DNA of 64,000 bases from CAVROP01 sp050012175. Its GTDB lineage: Bacteria; Acidobacteriota; Terriglobia; UBA7540. The position numbers and the translations under genes were made by a program. Of the stretch, positions 44,430 to 53,518 are shown piece after piece. The stretch covers positions 1 to 64,000 of the forward strand of contig JBEKHR010000010.1 in the NCBI GenBank assembly GCA_050012175.1, read 5' to 3'. The notes beneath the pieces were generated by a model. It made no database searches and was not told the DNA's origin. It saw nothing but the letters and a program-made list of their open reading frames with translations. Each line of letters opens with the position of its first letter. Position 1 is the first letter of the stretch.

Positions 44430-45182
44430 ATGAAAACTCCTCCATCAACCGCTCGCAATCCCAAACCCATGAGACTCGATATTCTCGCCATCGCCGCGCA
44501 TCCGGACGATGTCGAGCTAACCTGTGGAGGCGCCCTCATCAAGATGGTCCAAGCCGGCTACAAGGTGGGGATCGTTGACCTTACGGTCGGCGAATCGGGT
44601 ACGCGGGGGAGCGTTGCGCTGCGCAAGAAAGAATCCGATCGCGCCTCCCTGGTGATGGGCATAGTTCATCGGGAAAACCTGGGCCTGCCCGATGCCGGAG
44701 TCGAGGACCGGCGCGATTATAAGCTGAAGATTGCGCAGCGCATTCGCGCCCTCCAGCCGCACACAGTGATCTTACCCTACTGGGAAGGCCGCCATCCCGA
44801 TCATTACATCGCCGGGCAAATCGGCTATGAAGCCTGCTTCCTTGCCGGTCTCGCCAAGTTGCCGCTCGAAGGCGTCCCGCACCGCCCGCACAAGATCATT
44901 TACGCCTCACTTTATGTGCCTGCATTGCTCCCCACTTTCGTGGTTGACATCACCGACCAGTTCGAAAAGAAGCTCAAGGCCGTCCTTTGCTACGCCTCGC
45001 AATTCTCGCCTCGCCAGGATTGGCGAAACTTGTTTCCCTCCCGCGCGGACTGCCGCGAGCGGCTAGCCGCCCAGGCTCGCCATTTCGGGGACATGATCGG
45101 CGTGCGCTACGGCGAGCCGTTCGTGACCCGAGAGATTGCGGCCGTGGACGATCTTGTCAACATGCCCGTGCGCTCAATTTAG
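44430..45182 (+). CDS. bshB1: Bacillithiol biosynthesis deacetylase BshB1
   Basis: LmbE/PIG-L-fold Zn deacetylase that releases GlcN-malate from GlcNAc-malate, the second step of bacillithiol synthesis. 250 residues. Zn motif IAAHPDDVELTCGGALI, then GESGTRGS and the second metal site in WEGRHPDHYIAGQIG. The start ATG at 44430 has GAGG at a suitable distance; ATG at 44469 (MRLDIL) is the other choice. bshA and bshC are not seen in the window. Confidence 0.9.
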   Translation: MKTPPSTARNPKPMRLDILAIAAHPDDVELTCGGALIKMVQAGYKVGIVDLTVGESGTRGSVALRKKESDRASLVMGIVHRENLGLPDAGVEDRRDYKLKIAQRIRALQPHTVILPYWEGRHPDHYIAGQIGYEACFLAGLAKLPLEGVPHRPHKIIYASLYVPALLPTFVVDITDQFEKKLKAVLCYASQFSPRQDWRNLFPSRADCRERLAAQARHFGDMIGVRYGEPFVTREIAAVDDLVNMPVRSI

Positions 45183-45204
45183 CAATAATATGCCGTCGAG
45201 TTAG

Positions 45205-45289
45205 TAGTGGGTCAATTTGATGTAGAAGCGGCTTTACGCCGCCATTTGGCGAGATAAACTCGCCGCTACAGCATCAAATTGACCCACTA
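45205..45289. mobile_element. TA-ended hairpin element C
   Basis: An 85-base near-perfect palindrome: left tagtgggtcaatttgatgta, right gcatcaaattgacccacta, with the centre gcggcttt...cgccgcta also pairing. Both termini read TA with TAGTG inwards, as in element A. It has no coding capacity and lies between bshB1 and the DedA gene. Confidence 0.75.
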
Positions 45290-45383
45290 CCCCGTCAACT
45301 TGAGCCTATCTGCCTGAACCTTCCCCGATAAAGAACGCATTCCCGATTTTCCCTCCGCGGCGGGCCAATCGGCAATCCGCAAT

Positions 45384-46007
45384 CTAAGATGTGCGGACGC
45401 GGTTTCTCCACCGGTCGCGGACGAACCAGACGGCGGCGAGAACAATGAGAACTGCCAGGACGGTGTCGAAGCGGTGGAAGTAATGCCGCAGGCTCTCCCA
45501 ACGTTCGCCGAGCTTCACGCCGGCATAGGCAAGCGCCAGACACCAGGGAAGTGAACCCAGGAAGGTAAAAAGATTAAAGCGCAGAAGATCCATGCGGGCC
45601 ACTCCCGCTGGAAAGGCAATGAAGGTCCGGACCACGGGCAGCAGACGTGCCAGGAAAACTGCCCAATCGCCGTAGCGCCGAAAGAAGCGGTCCGCCAATT
45701 CCAGGTCGTGGTGTGTCACCAGAACGTAGCGGCCATATTTCTCGACCAGTGGCCGGCCTCCCAGCAAGCCCACGTAATAGGCTACCAGCGAGCCGACGTT
45801 GCAGCCAAAAGCACCGGCAATCGCTACCCACAGCAGTTTGAATCGACCCACGGAGACAAGGTATCCCGAAAATGGCATGATGACTTCCGAAGGCAAGGGG
45901 ATGCACGCCGACTCAATCCCCATCAGCAGCACTATGCCCAGGTAGCCCGAGCGCGAAATCACAGAGATGATGAAACCAGCCAGAAACTCAAAGAAGGTTG
46001 TAACCAT
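45384..46007 (-). CDS. DedA family membrane protein
   Basis: 207 residues, DedA/VTT fold with a re-entrant amphipathic element: GIESACIPLPSEVIMPFSGYL, then GCNVGSLVAYYVGLLGGRPL, RYGDWAVFLARLLPVVRTFI and FTFLGSLPWCLALAYAGVKLG. Family members are undecaprenyl- or phospholipid-flippases/transporters. The ATG at 46007 is chosen since the domain begins there; no clear ribosome binding site. It follows the 73-residue gene at 46101-46322 on the same strand. Confidence 0.85.
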   Translation of the reverse strand: MVTTFFEFLAGFIISVISRSGYLGIVLLMGIESACIPLPSEVIMPFSGYLVSVGRFKLLWVAIAGAFGCNVGSLVAYYVGLLGGRPLVEKYGRYVLVTHHDLELADRFFRRYGDWAVFLARLLPVVRTFIAFPAGVARMDLLRFNLFTFLGSLPWCLALAYAGVKLGERWESLRHYFHRFDTVLAVLIVLAAVWFVRDRWRNRVRTS

Positions 46008-46100
46008 GAATTGATCGTGCCCACGCGCGGCAGGAATGCAAAATTCAACGATAGCCGGCAAGCGGCAGGAATCCCCGAGCCAGAGCAAACCGTGAATTCG

Positions 46101-46322
46101 CTAGAGAGATTCCGACTCCGGAGTGAAAACGAAACCGGGAAGCGCAACGCCCTCGGCCGATTTCTCGACCTTTACGCGGCGAACGTCCTGATCTAATCCA
46201 TCCACCTTTCTTAGCACGGCGTAAGAGGCGAAGACCTCTGAGTATAGCTTGGTGACCAGCCAGTTGTCGCCGGTCTCAGTCAGACGCCAGACTTGCCCCA
46301 ACTGAACGCTTGCCACAGCCAC
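46101..46322 (-). CDS. Small conserved hypothetical protein
   Basis: 73 residues, soluble and charged: WRLTETGDNWLVTKLYSEVF, then YAVLRKVDGLDQDVRRVKVE. No signal peptide. It starts with GTG, preceded by GAGGAG at about nine bases, which supports it. Its strand-rich pattern may be a small beta barrel (SH3-like). It lies upstream of the DedA gene on the same strand with a 93-base gap. Function unknown. Confidence 0.6.
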   Translation of the reverse strand: MAVASVQLGQVWRLTETGDNWLVTKLYSEVFASYAVLRKVDGLDQDVRRVKVEKSAEGVALPGFVFTPESESL

Positions 46323-46712
46323 GGGTTAGCACTCCTCGGTGGAAGACATTCCGAATTCCCTGTCATGCTGATCCCGCCCTGCGGGAGAAGCATCTCCGCA
46401 GTTCCTTCCCGGGGCCAGGCGGCCAATTCGGCATGCGAACTGCCGAGATCCTTCGTCGTCCCGATCAGATCGGGACTCCTCAGGATGACAGGCACATGGT
46501 ACGCGCATTGTTCCCACGACGCATCCCCGCTCGAACTTGCGATTCAAGGTTCGGTGTTGCGGGCATTAATCTAACCTCTCCAAGCCCAGGAGTCAATTGC
46601 CCAGGCTGAGGGGGTTCTAAAGGCCGGTGTTCACGAAGCCGGTTTGGTGACATTTTCCGCGAACCAGAATACGGCGCCAGACGTATTAGACGGTAATGGG
46701 GAAGGAGGAGCC
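46323..46712. other. Intergenic region with a family B core
   Basis: 46359-46492 contains the inverted core words of family B: tgtcatgctgatcccgccct on the left and gggactcctcaggatgacag on the right, but the CTAG-type outer ends are missing or too diverged. The rest is the promoter area of the ADOP permease. Confidence 0.55.
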
Positions 46713-49178
46713 ATGGAGAGCCTGATTCGCGACATCAAGCACGGCGTGAGGTCTTTGCTCCGGGACAAGGGGTTTGCCGCGACGGTCCTGCTGACTCTGG
46801 CCATTTGCATTGCGGCGTATACCGCCACGTTCGCGATTGTCCATTCGGTTCTATTGCGCCCACTTCCAGGTCCAAACGCCGACGCGATCGTGCTGATGTC
46901 CAACCAGTATCCGAAGGCCGGCGTCAGCGATCAGAGTGTCAGCAGCGTGGCCGATTACTACGATCGTCTTCGTGTGGTGACAGCCTTGGAAGAACAAGCG
47001 ATGTTCCAGCCGGTGGACACGGCGCTGGAGGTCAACGGCACGCCGGAGCAGGTTCCGGGCATGGCCGTGACGCCGTCCTTCTTCAAGCTGGTCGGGATTC
47101 CTCCGGCGCGCGGGCGGGCATTCACCGCGGAGGAAGGCGAGATCGGCAGCGAGTACAAGGTGGTTCTCAGCCACGCGCTGTGGCAGCAGCTTTATGGCGG
47201 CGACCTCTCCGCGATCGGACGCGAGCTGCGCCTGGGCGGCACGCCTGTCACCATCGTGGGCGTAATGCCGCGGGACTTTGTCTTCGTGAACCCGGAGGTC
47301 CGCTTCTGGGTTCCCCTGGCGTTCACCGCCCAGCAGAAATCTCAATATCACAGCAACAACTGGAACCACATCGGGCGACTCCAGCCGGGGGCCACTTTAA
47401 CCCAGGTGCAGGCGCAGATCAACGCTCTCAACGCCGCCAACCTGGAACGGTTTCCCGCGTGGAAGGACGCCCTCATCAATGCGGGCTTCTACACCAGAGT
47501 CGAACCGCTTCAGCACATGCTGGTCAAAGACGTAGAAGGCGCGCTGTACCTGCTGTGGGGCGGAGCGGTGTTCGTGCTGCTCATTGGAGGATTGAACATC
47601 GCCAACCTGGCGCTAGCGCGCTGGAGTGTCCGGGGCAAGGAGATCGCCACGCGACTGGCACTGGGCGCGGGCCGAGCCCAGCTCTCGCGCCAGTTGGTCG
47701 TGGAAAACGTGCTGGTGGCAGGGGCTGGTGGCATCGCGGGTGTCCTGCTCGGTAAAGCGCTCTTGCGGGCGGTGGCGACGATCGGGCTCAACCGTTTTCC
47801 CCGGGCGCAGGAAGTAAGTATCGACGGCACGGTGATTCTTGTCGCACTCGGGCTGGCGGTCGCGGTGGGCGTGCTGGTCGGACTTGTGCCCATCGCCAGC
47901 GCTTTCAAAGTCAACCTGAGCGGCATGCTGCGCGACGGCGGCCGCACTGGCACGAGCGGCGCCCAGACCCACAGGTTGCGCCAGGGCCTGGTAGGCGCCG
48001 AGATTGGACTGGCCTTCGTGCTTCTGGCCGGAGCGGGACTGCTGCTGGCCAGCTTTCGTCACCTGCTGGCGGTCGATCCGGGCTTCACGAGTAAGGGTGT
48101 GGTAACCGCGTCCACGAACGCGCCGCAATCCCGGTATCGCGGCGACGGGGAGTTGCGGATTCTGATGAACCGGGCGCTGGATTCGATTCGGCGCTTGCCG
48201 GGCGTGGCCGCCGCGGGGGCGACCACGGCGATCCCGTTCGGCGACAACCACAGCGACAGCGTCATTCTGGCCGAGGGCTATGTCATGAAGCCGGGCGAAT
48301 CCGTCATCTCTCCGCGCCGCCTGGCCGTCACCCCGGGCTACTTCGAGACGATGAACATCGCCCTGATACGCGGACGCTACTTCGAGGATCGCGACAATGA
48401 AAGCGCCGTGCCTGTTGTCATTGTCGATGAACGGCTGGCCCGCCACTTCTGGCCGAATCGCGATCCGATTGGACAGCGGATGTACCGTCCACAGAACCCA
48501 AAGGAGCTAACCAAGACCGACGCGAACACACGCTGGTACCAAGTGGTCGGAGTTGTGCGCTCCGTCAGGCTGGAAGATCTCGCCGGAACCAGGAGCGGGT
48601 TCGGCGCTTACTACTTCCCATACGCGCAGGACCCATCGCGAGGTTATACGTTCGCCGTCAGAACCGCCGGCGAGGCGGGCGCCGTAGCGCGCACGGTCCG
48701 CACCGCGGTGGCCCGGATCGATCCGGAGCTGGCGCTGTTCGATGTGAAGACGATGGGCGAGCGCGCCGCGCTTTCGATGTCATCCCGCCGGACGTCGCTG
48801 ATGCTGGCGTTGGCGTTTGGCGGCCTGGCGCTGTTTCTTTCGGCGATCGGCATTTACGGAGTTCTTGCCTACCTGGTGGCGCAGCGGAGGCGCGAGATTG
48901 CCATCCGGGTGGCGCTCGGCAGCACGGGAGCGGGGGTAGTGAGGCTGGTGCTCAGGGAGGGCCTGGTGCTCGTAGCGATCGGGCTGGCGGCGGGATTGGC
49001 CGGCGCGGCTGGGTTGCAGAAGGCAGTCGCCAACCAGATCTACGGGGTTCGGCCGCTGGATCCGCTGGTGATCGGCGGTGTAACCGTGCTGCTGGGGACG
49101 ATCGCGCTCGCTGCCTGTGCGGTGCCCGCGCGTCGCGCGACCCGGGTCGATCCCATGGAGGTGTTGCGCTACGAATGA
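46713..49178 (+). CDS. ADOP-type orphan ABC permease (MacB/FtsX fold)
   Basis: 821 residues. Layout: cytosolic N-terminal helix (MESLIRDIKHGVRSLLRDKG), first membrane helix, large MacB periplasmic-core domain (about 50-255), three helices (about 285-430), a second periplasmic domain, then three C-terminal FtsX helices ending VDPMEVLRYE. This is the acidobacterial duplicated orphan permease pattern: two fused FtsX halves and no ATPase gene alongside. Such genes come in many paralogues in Acidobacteriota; their partner ATPases and cargo are unknown. The ATG at 46713 has an excellent GAAGGAGG. Confidence 0.92.
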   Translation: MESLIRDIKHGVRSLLRDKGFAATVLLTLAICIAAYTATFAIVHSVLLRPLPGPNADAIVLMSNQYPKAGVSDQSVSSVADYYDRLRVVTALEEQAMFQPVDTALEVNGTPEQVPGMAVTPSFFKLVGIPPARGRAFTAEEGEIGSEYKVVLSHALWQQLYGGDLSAIGRELRLGGTPVTIVGVMPRDFVFVNPEVRFWVPLAFTAQQKSQYHSNNWNHIGRLQPGATLTQVQAQINALNAANLERFPAWKDALINAGFYTRVEPLQHMLVKDVEGALYLLWGGAVFVLLIGGLNIANLALARWSVRGKEIATRLALGAGRAQLSRQLVVENVLVAGAGGIAGVLLGKALLRAVATIGLNRFPRAQEVSIDGTVILVALGLAVAVGVLVGLVPIASAFKVNLSGMLRDGGRTGTSGAQTHRLRQGLVGAEIGLAFVLLAGAGLLLASFRHLLAVDPGFTSKGVVTASTNAPQSRYRGDGELRILMNRALDSIRRLPGVAAAGATTAIPFGDNHSDSVILAEGYVMKPGESVISPRRLAVTPGYFETMNIALIRGRYFEDRDNESAVPVVIVDERLARHFWPNRDPIGQRMYRPQNPKELTKTDANTRWYQVVGVVRSVRLEDLAGTRSGFGAYYFPYAQDPSRGYTFAVRTAGEAGAVARTVRTAVARIDPELALFDVKTMGERAALSMSSRRTSLMLALAFGGLALFLSAIGIYGVLAYLVAQRRREIAIRVALGSTGAGVVRLVLREGLVLVAIGLAAGLAGAAGLQKAVANQIYGVRPLDPLVIGGVTVLLGTIALAACAVPARRATRVDPMEVLRYE

Positions 49179-49190
49179 CGGCGTCATCAT

Positions 49191-50318
49191 TCACGAAGCC
49201 AGTTCCAACACCCGGTCAATCTCCTCCTCGGTGTTATAAAAATGAGGGGCGATTCGAACCATCCCGCATCGCGCAGCTACCTGCACACGGTGGGCGAGAA
49301 ACGATTCCAGGAGATGCTCCGCCCCAGCTTGACGCGGCACAAAAGAGACAATCCCCGAGGCTTCTTCGCGGGCGCGAGGACCGAACACAGAGTGGCCTTG
49401 TGCAAGCAGTCCGCCGCGTAACCGATCAGTCAAATCCAGGACGCGCTCGGCAATACTCGGAATTCCAACCTCGAGAAGGAGATTCACCGCGGCGCCCAGT
49501 CCGTAGACCCCCACTGTATTGAGCGTGCCGCATTCATATCGGCGGGCGTCCTCCCGCCAGGAAAGGTCTCGCCGGGAGAAGTCGCTCCAATGGCGAACTG
49601 TCATCCACCCGATTTCCGGGGGTGTGATCTTTTCCATCACTTGGCGATTCACGTAGAGCAACGCCGAACCCTCCGGTCCCAGCATCCACTTGTGGCTGTC
49701 TGCGGCAAGGCCCGCAATGTTGGCTCTCCTTACGTCCACCGGAAACGCCCCCAGTCCCTGGATGGCGTCCACAAACAGCAGACAGCCATGTGCGGCGCAA
49801 GCCTGACCCAACTTTTCGAGGTCCAGACGAAACCCGCTAAGGTATTGCACGAAGCTTACCGTCACCACGCGCGTGCGCGGCGTCAGTGCCCTTAGGATCG
49901 ACTCCTGACTCACCCGGCCTTCTTCTGCCGGCACTAGCCGCAGAACCACTCCTCGCTTTTCCAACGCCTTCCAGGGATAAAAATTGGCCGGAAACTCGCC
50001 TTCAATGGAAAGAACTTCATCTCCCGGCTGCCAATCCAGGCCGTTCGCGAAAGACGAGATACCCTCCGAGGTGTTCTTGGCGAAGGCAATTTCATCCGGT
50101 TCCGCATTGATCAACTGGGCCAGGGAGCGCCGCACACCGCCGTACGTTTCCACCCAACGTTGCCAGTGTTCGGCGCCGAAATTCTGCACATCGTCAAGCA
50201 GGCCGACCATGGCGTCGCGGACTCGCCGCGAGATCGGCGCCACCGCCGCGTGATTCATGTAAATAGAAGACTCAGTGACTGGAAACTGTGAACGGTAATG
50301 CTGAACATCAAGAGGCAT
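49191..50318 (-). CDS. Aminotransferase class V-fold PLP enzyme
   Basis: 375 residues. Fold type I PLP enzyme of the cysteine desulfurase/isopenicillin-epimerase group: NTSEGISSFANGLDW (phosphate binding), FVDAIQGLGAFPVDV, and the Schiff-base Lys in ADSHKWMLGPEGSALLYVN. The GTLN motif (YECGTLNTVGVYG) supports the isopenicillin N epimerase-like subgroup. No SufS-type Cys loop is evident. Reaction unknown; could be a desulfurase or an aminotransferase. The ATG at 50318 or the one at 50342 are both possible. It converges with the ADOP gene with a 12-base gap. Confidence 0.82.
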   Translation of the reverse strand: MPLDVQHYRSQFPVTESSIYMNHAAVAPISRRVRDAMVGLLDDVQNFGAEHWQRWVETYGGVRRSLAQLINAEPDEIAFAKNTSEGISSFANGLDWQPGDEVLSIEGEFPANFYPWKALEKRGVVLRLVPAEEGRVSQESILRALTPRTRVVTVSFVQYLSGFRLDLEKLGQACAAHGCLLFVDAIQGLGAFPVDVRRANIAGLAADSHKWMLGPEGSALLYVNRQVMEKITPPEIGWMTVRHWSDFSRRDLSWREDARRYECGTLNTVGVYGLGAAVNLLLEVGIPSIAERVLDLTDRLRGGLLAQGHSVFGPRAREEASGIVSFVPRQAGAEHLLESFLAHRVQVAARCGMVRIAPHFYNTEEEIDRVLELAS

Positions 50319-50423
50319 GTGAGAGAATCCGGTCCATGGCAACGTTCGCAGAACAATTCAGTATACATGCGCCGCGTTGAGGCGACCAGGGCAGGGAAGA
50401 CCCGGATGAGATGTTTTTGCAAG

Positions 50424-51744
50424 CTATGAGCCCGGCCATTCCGCGAGCTGTCTTTTCAAGATGGTGTCGGTGGGGCTCTTTTGGGCCATGGGCAGAACAA
50501 CCTCTAACGCCGAGCCGAAGGCAACCAGTAGCCATTTCCTGCTGCGCACCTTGAGCACAACAAATTCACCTCCGGTGTCCTGCCACGAATACGACTCGAT
50601 GCTGGACCATGGCAGCCAGATGCCGGAAACTATGGCGCCGCGCTGGCGGAGCTCAATCCGGCCCGCGCAAACGAACGCGCAGCCTATGAACAACCCGAGC
50701 ATGAGCCAGCCAAATACGACCAGTTGGACTTCCGCCAGCTTGTGACTGTGAGGGCCGCGGATATCCCAGGCCGCCATCAGGACTGCAAGGGCTGCCGAAA
50801 CGCTCGCCCATGTGTAGACCGTCATTCGGTCTTTCCGCGAGGTGAGGTCCAGCAGCAGAGGACCAGCCCATCGCTCTCGGAAGGGCCAGCGGGCTAGAGA
50901 GGACCCGAGCAGCACGTCCGTGATTCCGATTGCTAGACTTACGACCAGCAGCTCGTAGCGCCCGGCAAGCCATGTGATCCCCATCCAGAGCGCCAGAAAA
51001 ACGACCATTATCCCAGCAACGCGAGACATTGTCCGCGATGCCGTTTCGTGGCCATATTGCTTACGGATTACACAATATCCCCCAGGCACGATAGTCAGGA
51101 GACCACCCAAAATAAGCGTAGCCGGAAAGTTAAGTTTCACGAACCCCGCCGCCAGTCCCGCAGATAGCACGGCGGCCGAGACCGAGCGGAAGAGCTTCAG
51201 GCGCTCGGCGACGTTTAACTGGCGCTCGTCGCAATAGGTATCGATCGGCTGCCCCTCGACGTAGTCCATAACGAAATAGGGCAGCCCTTCCGGCGTGGTG
51301 CCGCCATCGAGCAGCCGGGCAAGGTTCGGATGGTCTAGCGAGGCCAGGATCTCGCGCTCCCGGCGGAATCGCTGGATCACCTCAGGGGTGCCCGCCTCCG
51401 GCCGGACCACCTTGAACGCCACCGGTTTTCGATAAACGTCGTCGGTGCGCACGGCCAAGTAGACCGATCCCATCCCCCCTCGTCCCAGCTCGCGGAGGAT
51501 TTCATAATGGTCGATGCGCCGGCCTTCCATCCGCCCGGGTTCACCCGTGAGCAGCTCCGGGCGGATCGGCTCCCGGTCCAGCAGCGCAGCCTCCTGCTGA
51601 TGGGCGCTCAACAGCCGCCCGACCTCAGCACGCAGCGGCTCGTCGCCCCGAGGCTTCTACCAAGAAAGATGATCGTGAGGCGGCATCGCGCTCCAGCGCG
51701 GCCTTAAAGAGATTTCGGATTTGTCGAAAGCGTTCGGGCGTCAT
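50424..51744 (-). pseudogene. Damaged Ser/Thr protein kinase gene fused to a membrane protein
   Basis: The proper start at 51744 (strong GGAGGGA upstream) reads MTPERFRQIRNLFKAALE, the usual N-terminal region of acidobacterial PknB-like kinases. Near 51650 about two bases are missing and the frame shifts. The other frame continues GDEPLRAEVGRLLSAHQQEA, then the kinase N-lobe: ILRELGRGGMGSVYLA (P-loop), VAFKVV (the ATP-binding Lys), REREILASLDHPN and YFVMDYVEGQPIDTYC. At about 51167, after LKLFRSVSAAV, the kinase stops; HRD and DFG never appear. Six or so membrane helices and a DUF5673-like C-terminal domain (IWLPWSSIESYSWQDTGG) follow in frame. It cannot be a working kinase. It is divergent from the ECF sigma gene. 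Confidence 0.8.
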
Positions 51745-51829
51745 GGTTCAGTCCCTCCACACCGAATAGCGAGACGCCGGCCCAAAACAGCTCACGTTGG
51801 TTCGTGAAAAGAGTATACTACCCGGCAAG

Positions 51830-52423
51830 ATGCCGCCACCAGACTCGGGAACCTTCACCGGCTGGCTCCTGGAGTGGCGAAACGGGAGCCGAGAAGCTGG
51901 CGACCGCCTTTTTGCGGCCGCCTACCAGGAACTGCGCCGCCTCGCGGCATGGCACTTCCCGAAGGAGGAGCCCGGCCATACGCTCCAGCCTACCGCCTTG
52001 GTAAACGAGTTGTACCTCAAGCTCTTCTCGGGCGAGCCCATTGAGTGGCAGAATCGGGCGCACTTTTTCGCCGTGGCGGCGCAGCAGTTACGCCGGTTGC
52101 TGATCGACCACGCGCGCGCCCGCGTGGCAGAGAAACGCGGAGCCGGTGATGTCCGGTTGTCGCTCGACGAGGCGAGCGGCTGGGCGCCGCCCCGGCAAGA
52201 AGATTTGATCGAACTCGACCAGGCGTTGCGCCGCCTTGAGGAGCTGGATCCGCGTTGCGCGCACGTCGTCGAGCTGCGTTTCTTCGGAGGGCTTACCGAA
52301 AGGGAGGCCACAGAAGTGCCGGGCATCTCGGTGGCAACCTTAAAACGTGACTGGGATTTCGCCCGAGCCTGGTTGATCACTCAAGCTCGTTCCCGCCAAA
52401 CTGGACAGTCTGATGGACTCTAA
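51830..52423 (+). CDS. ECF-family sigma factor (Acidobacteria/Planctomycetes type)
   Basis: 197 residues with regions 2 and 4. Region 2: FAAAYQELRRLAAWHF, TALVNELYLKLFSGEPIEW and NRAHFFAVAAQQLRRLLIDHARAR (the NR-FF-A pattern is typical of this subgroup). Region 4: LDQALRRLEELDPRCAHVVE, then GLTEREATEVPGISVATLKR. Relatives usually sit beside Ser/Thr kinase genes that modulate them; here the neighbouring kinase gene is broken. A TATACT box (51813-51818) lies 12 bases before the ATG, which would give a very short or leaderless mRNA. Start at TTG 51797 is less likely. Confidence 0.85.
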   Translation: MPPPDSGTFTGWLLEWRNGSREAGDRLFAAAYQELRRLAAWHFPKEEPGHTLQPTALVNELYLKLFSGEPIEWQNRAHFFAVAAQQLRRLLIDHARARVAEKRGAGDVRLSLDEASGWAPPRQEDLIELDQALRRLEELDPRCAHVVELRFFGGLTEREATEVPGISVATLKRDWDFARAWLITQARSRQTGQSDGL

Positions 52424-53160
52424 CGTGCTGGCTAAAACCTCAAGTGATTCCTAACAGCAACTTGCTATCTATAAGAATCAAATTGAGTTAGTTAGCCATC
52501 GACCTCGAAACAAGGATTTTGCTTGGGCTACTTTGTTAAGCTCCTTGAATCCCTTCAAGGGAGGAGCCTTCGGCTGGCCAAAAGATCGCGAAAGGACTTG
52601 CGATTCCCAGCGGGCTGGGGTGCGCCGGTCGCTGCGGCGACCTTTGGAGTGCTGTCGTAGGGCCAAGGCTCGCCTTGGCTAGGCCGGGGCAAGCCCCGGC
52701 CCTACATGATCCGCTTGAGCGCAAAAGACAACTGCAGTTCCGCTCCAGCGGGATCGCTCGCCAAAAAGCGGCGGACTCAGGATGACAGGTGGCTCGAACT
52801 TCGGAATTCAGGCTTACGCTCTGCAACATCTATGTTCGGAGCGCCAAGCCACTATATTCGCACGGGCTTTCTCGACCGCGCGCGTCCGGACGGGCGGAGG
52901 ACAGGGGAATCTCGTTCACAGATGGAGCGGGACACCCGGGGAAGAGCGGTCGACAGGTGTGCAAATCGAATTCTGAGGCAGTTGCAAGGAGGAGCGCGAC
53001 GTCTGATAAGGTATGTTATGTTAACTTAAGAGAGGGGCGAGTTTTGGAGCCGACGACCGGTGACTCGTCCCTTACGCCTCGATGGTATGATGGCCTGCTC
53101 GCTTCGCCTGATGTTCAAGGAGCGCTTGCACGTCGCCTGATGGGAGATAGGAATTTGGAT
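52424..53160. other. Long intergenic region, palindromes only
   Basis: No supported gene. Palindromic stretches occur at about 52640-52705 (gtagggccaaggctcgcctt, then ggccggggcaagccccggcc) and the word tttggagtgctgtcg relates to element E. At about 52770-52795 is a half core of family B (ggactcaggatgacagg). Remaining frames lack ribosome binding sites. Confidence 0.5.
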
Positions 53161-53469
53161 TCAGCGGCCAAATCTGCCAGCAATCCACCCGATAATTAGG
53201 CCACCCGCCGCACCTGATGCGAGAATTGAGGCCATTGCCTTGGTGATGATGGCGTCGGGGAGGCTCAGCAGAATGCCAAGAAACAATCCGACAGCCCAGC
53301 CGGGCCAAGGCAGTCGTATGTTGCAGATCACGAATCCGAGGGCGAAACGAGCGATAAACGCGCCGAGCATGGCATCGCGCTTGTCCGGATAGCTCATAGG
53401 AATCATTAACGCAACATCAATCCCACCGAAGATGAGCCCACAAACTACACCTAGATATATTCTTGACAT
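53161..53469 (-). CDS. Small integral membrane protein, end of the exported-enzyme operon
   Basis: 102 residues, with three or four hydrophobic, Gly-rich segments (IYLGVVCGLIFGGIDVALMI; AFIARFALGFVICNI; WPGWAVGLFLGILLSL; ASGAAGGLIIGWIAG). The ATG at 53469 has a perfect GAGGAGGGA. It lies 50 bases after the SelA-like gene on the same strand. Function unknown; transport or anchoring for the operon is only a guess. Confidence 0.7.
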   Translation of the reverse strand: MSRIYLGVVCGLIFGGIDVALMIPMSYPDKRDAMLGAFIARFALGFVICNIRLPWPGWAVGLFLGILLSLPDAIITKAMASILASGAAGGLIIGWIAGRFGR

Positions 53470-53518
53470 TATTCCCTCCTCAGACCGTTGTCGCAAGGGT
53501 GCGGCCGGCCCTACGTCC

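Noticed and set aside
52789..53199. Plus-strand open frames between the ECF gene and the membrane-protein gene
   Set aside because: No ribosome binding site, no recognisable motif, overlapping frames of similar length, and the end overlaps the well-supported gene at 53161-53469.
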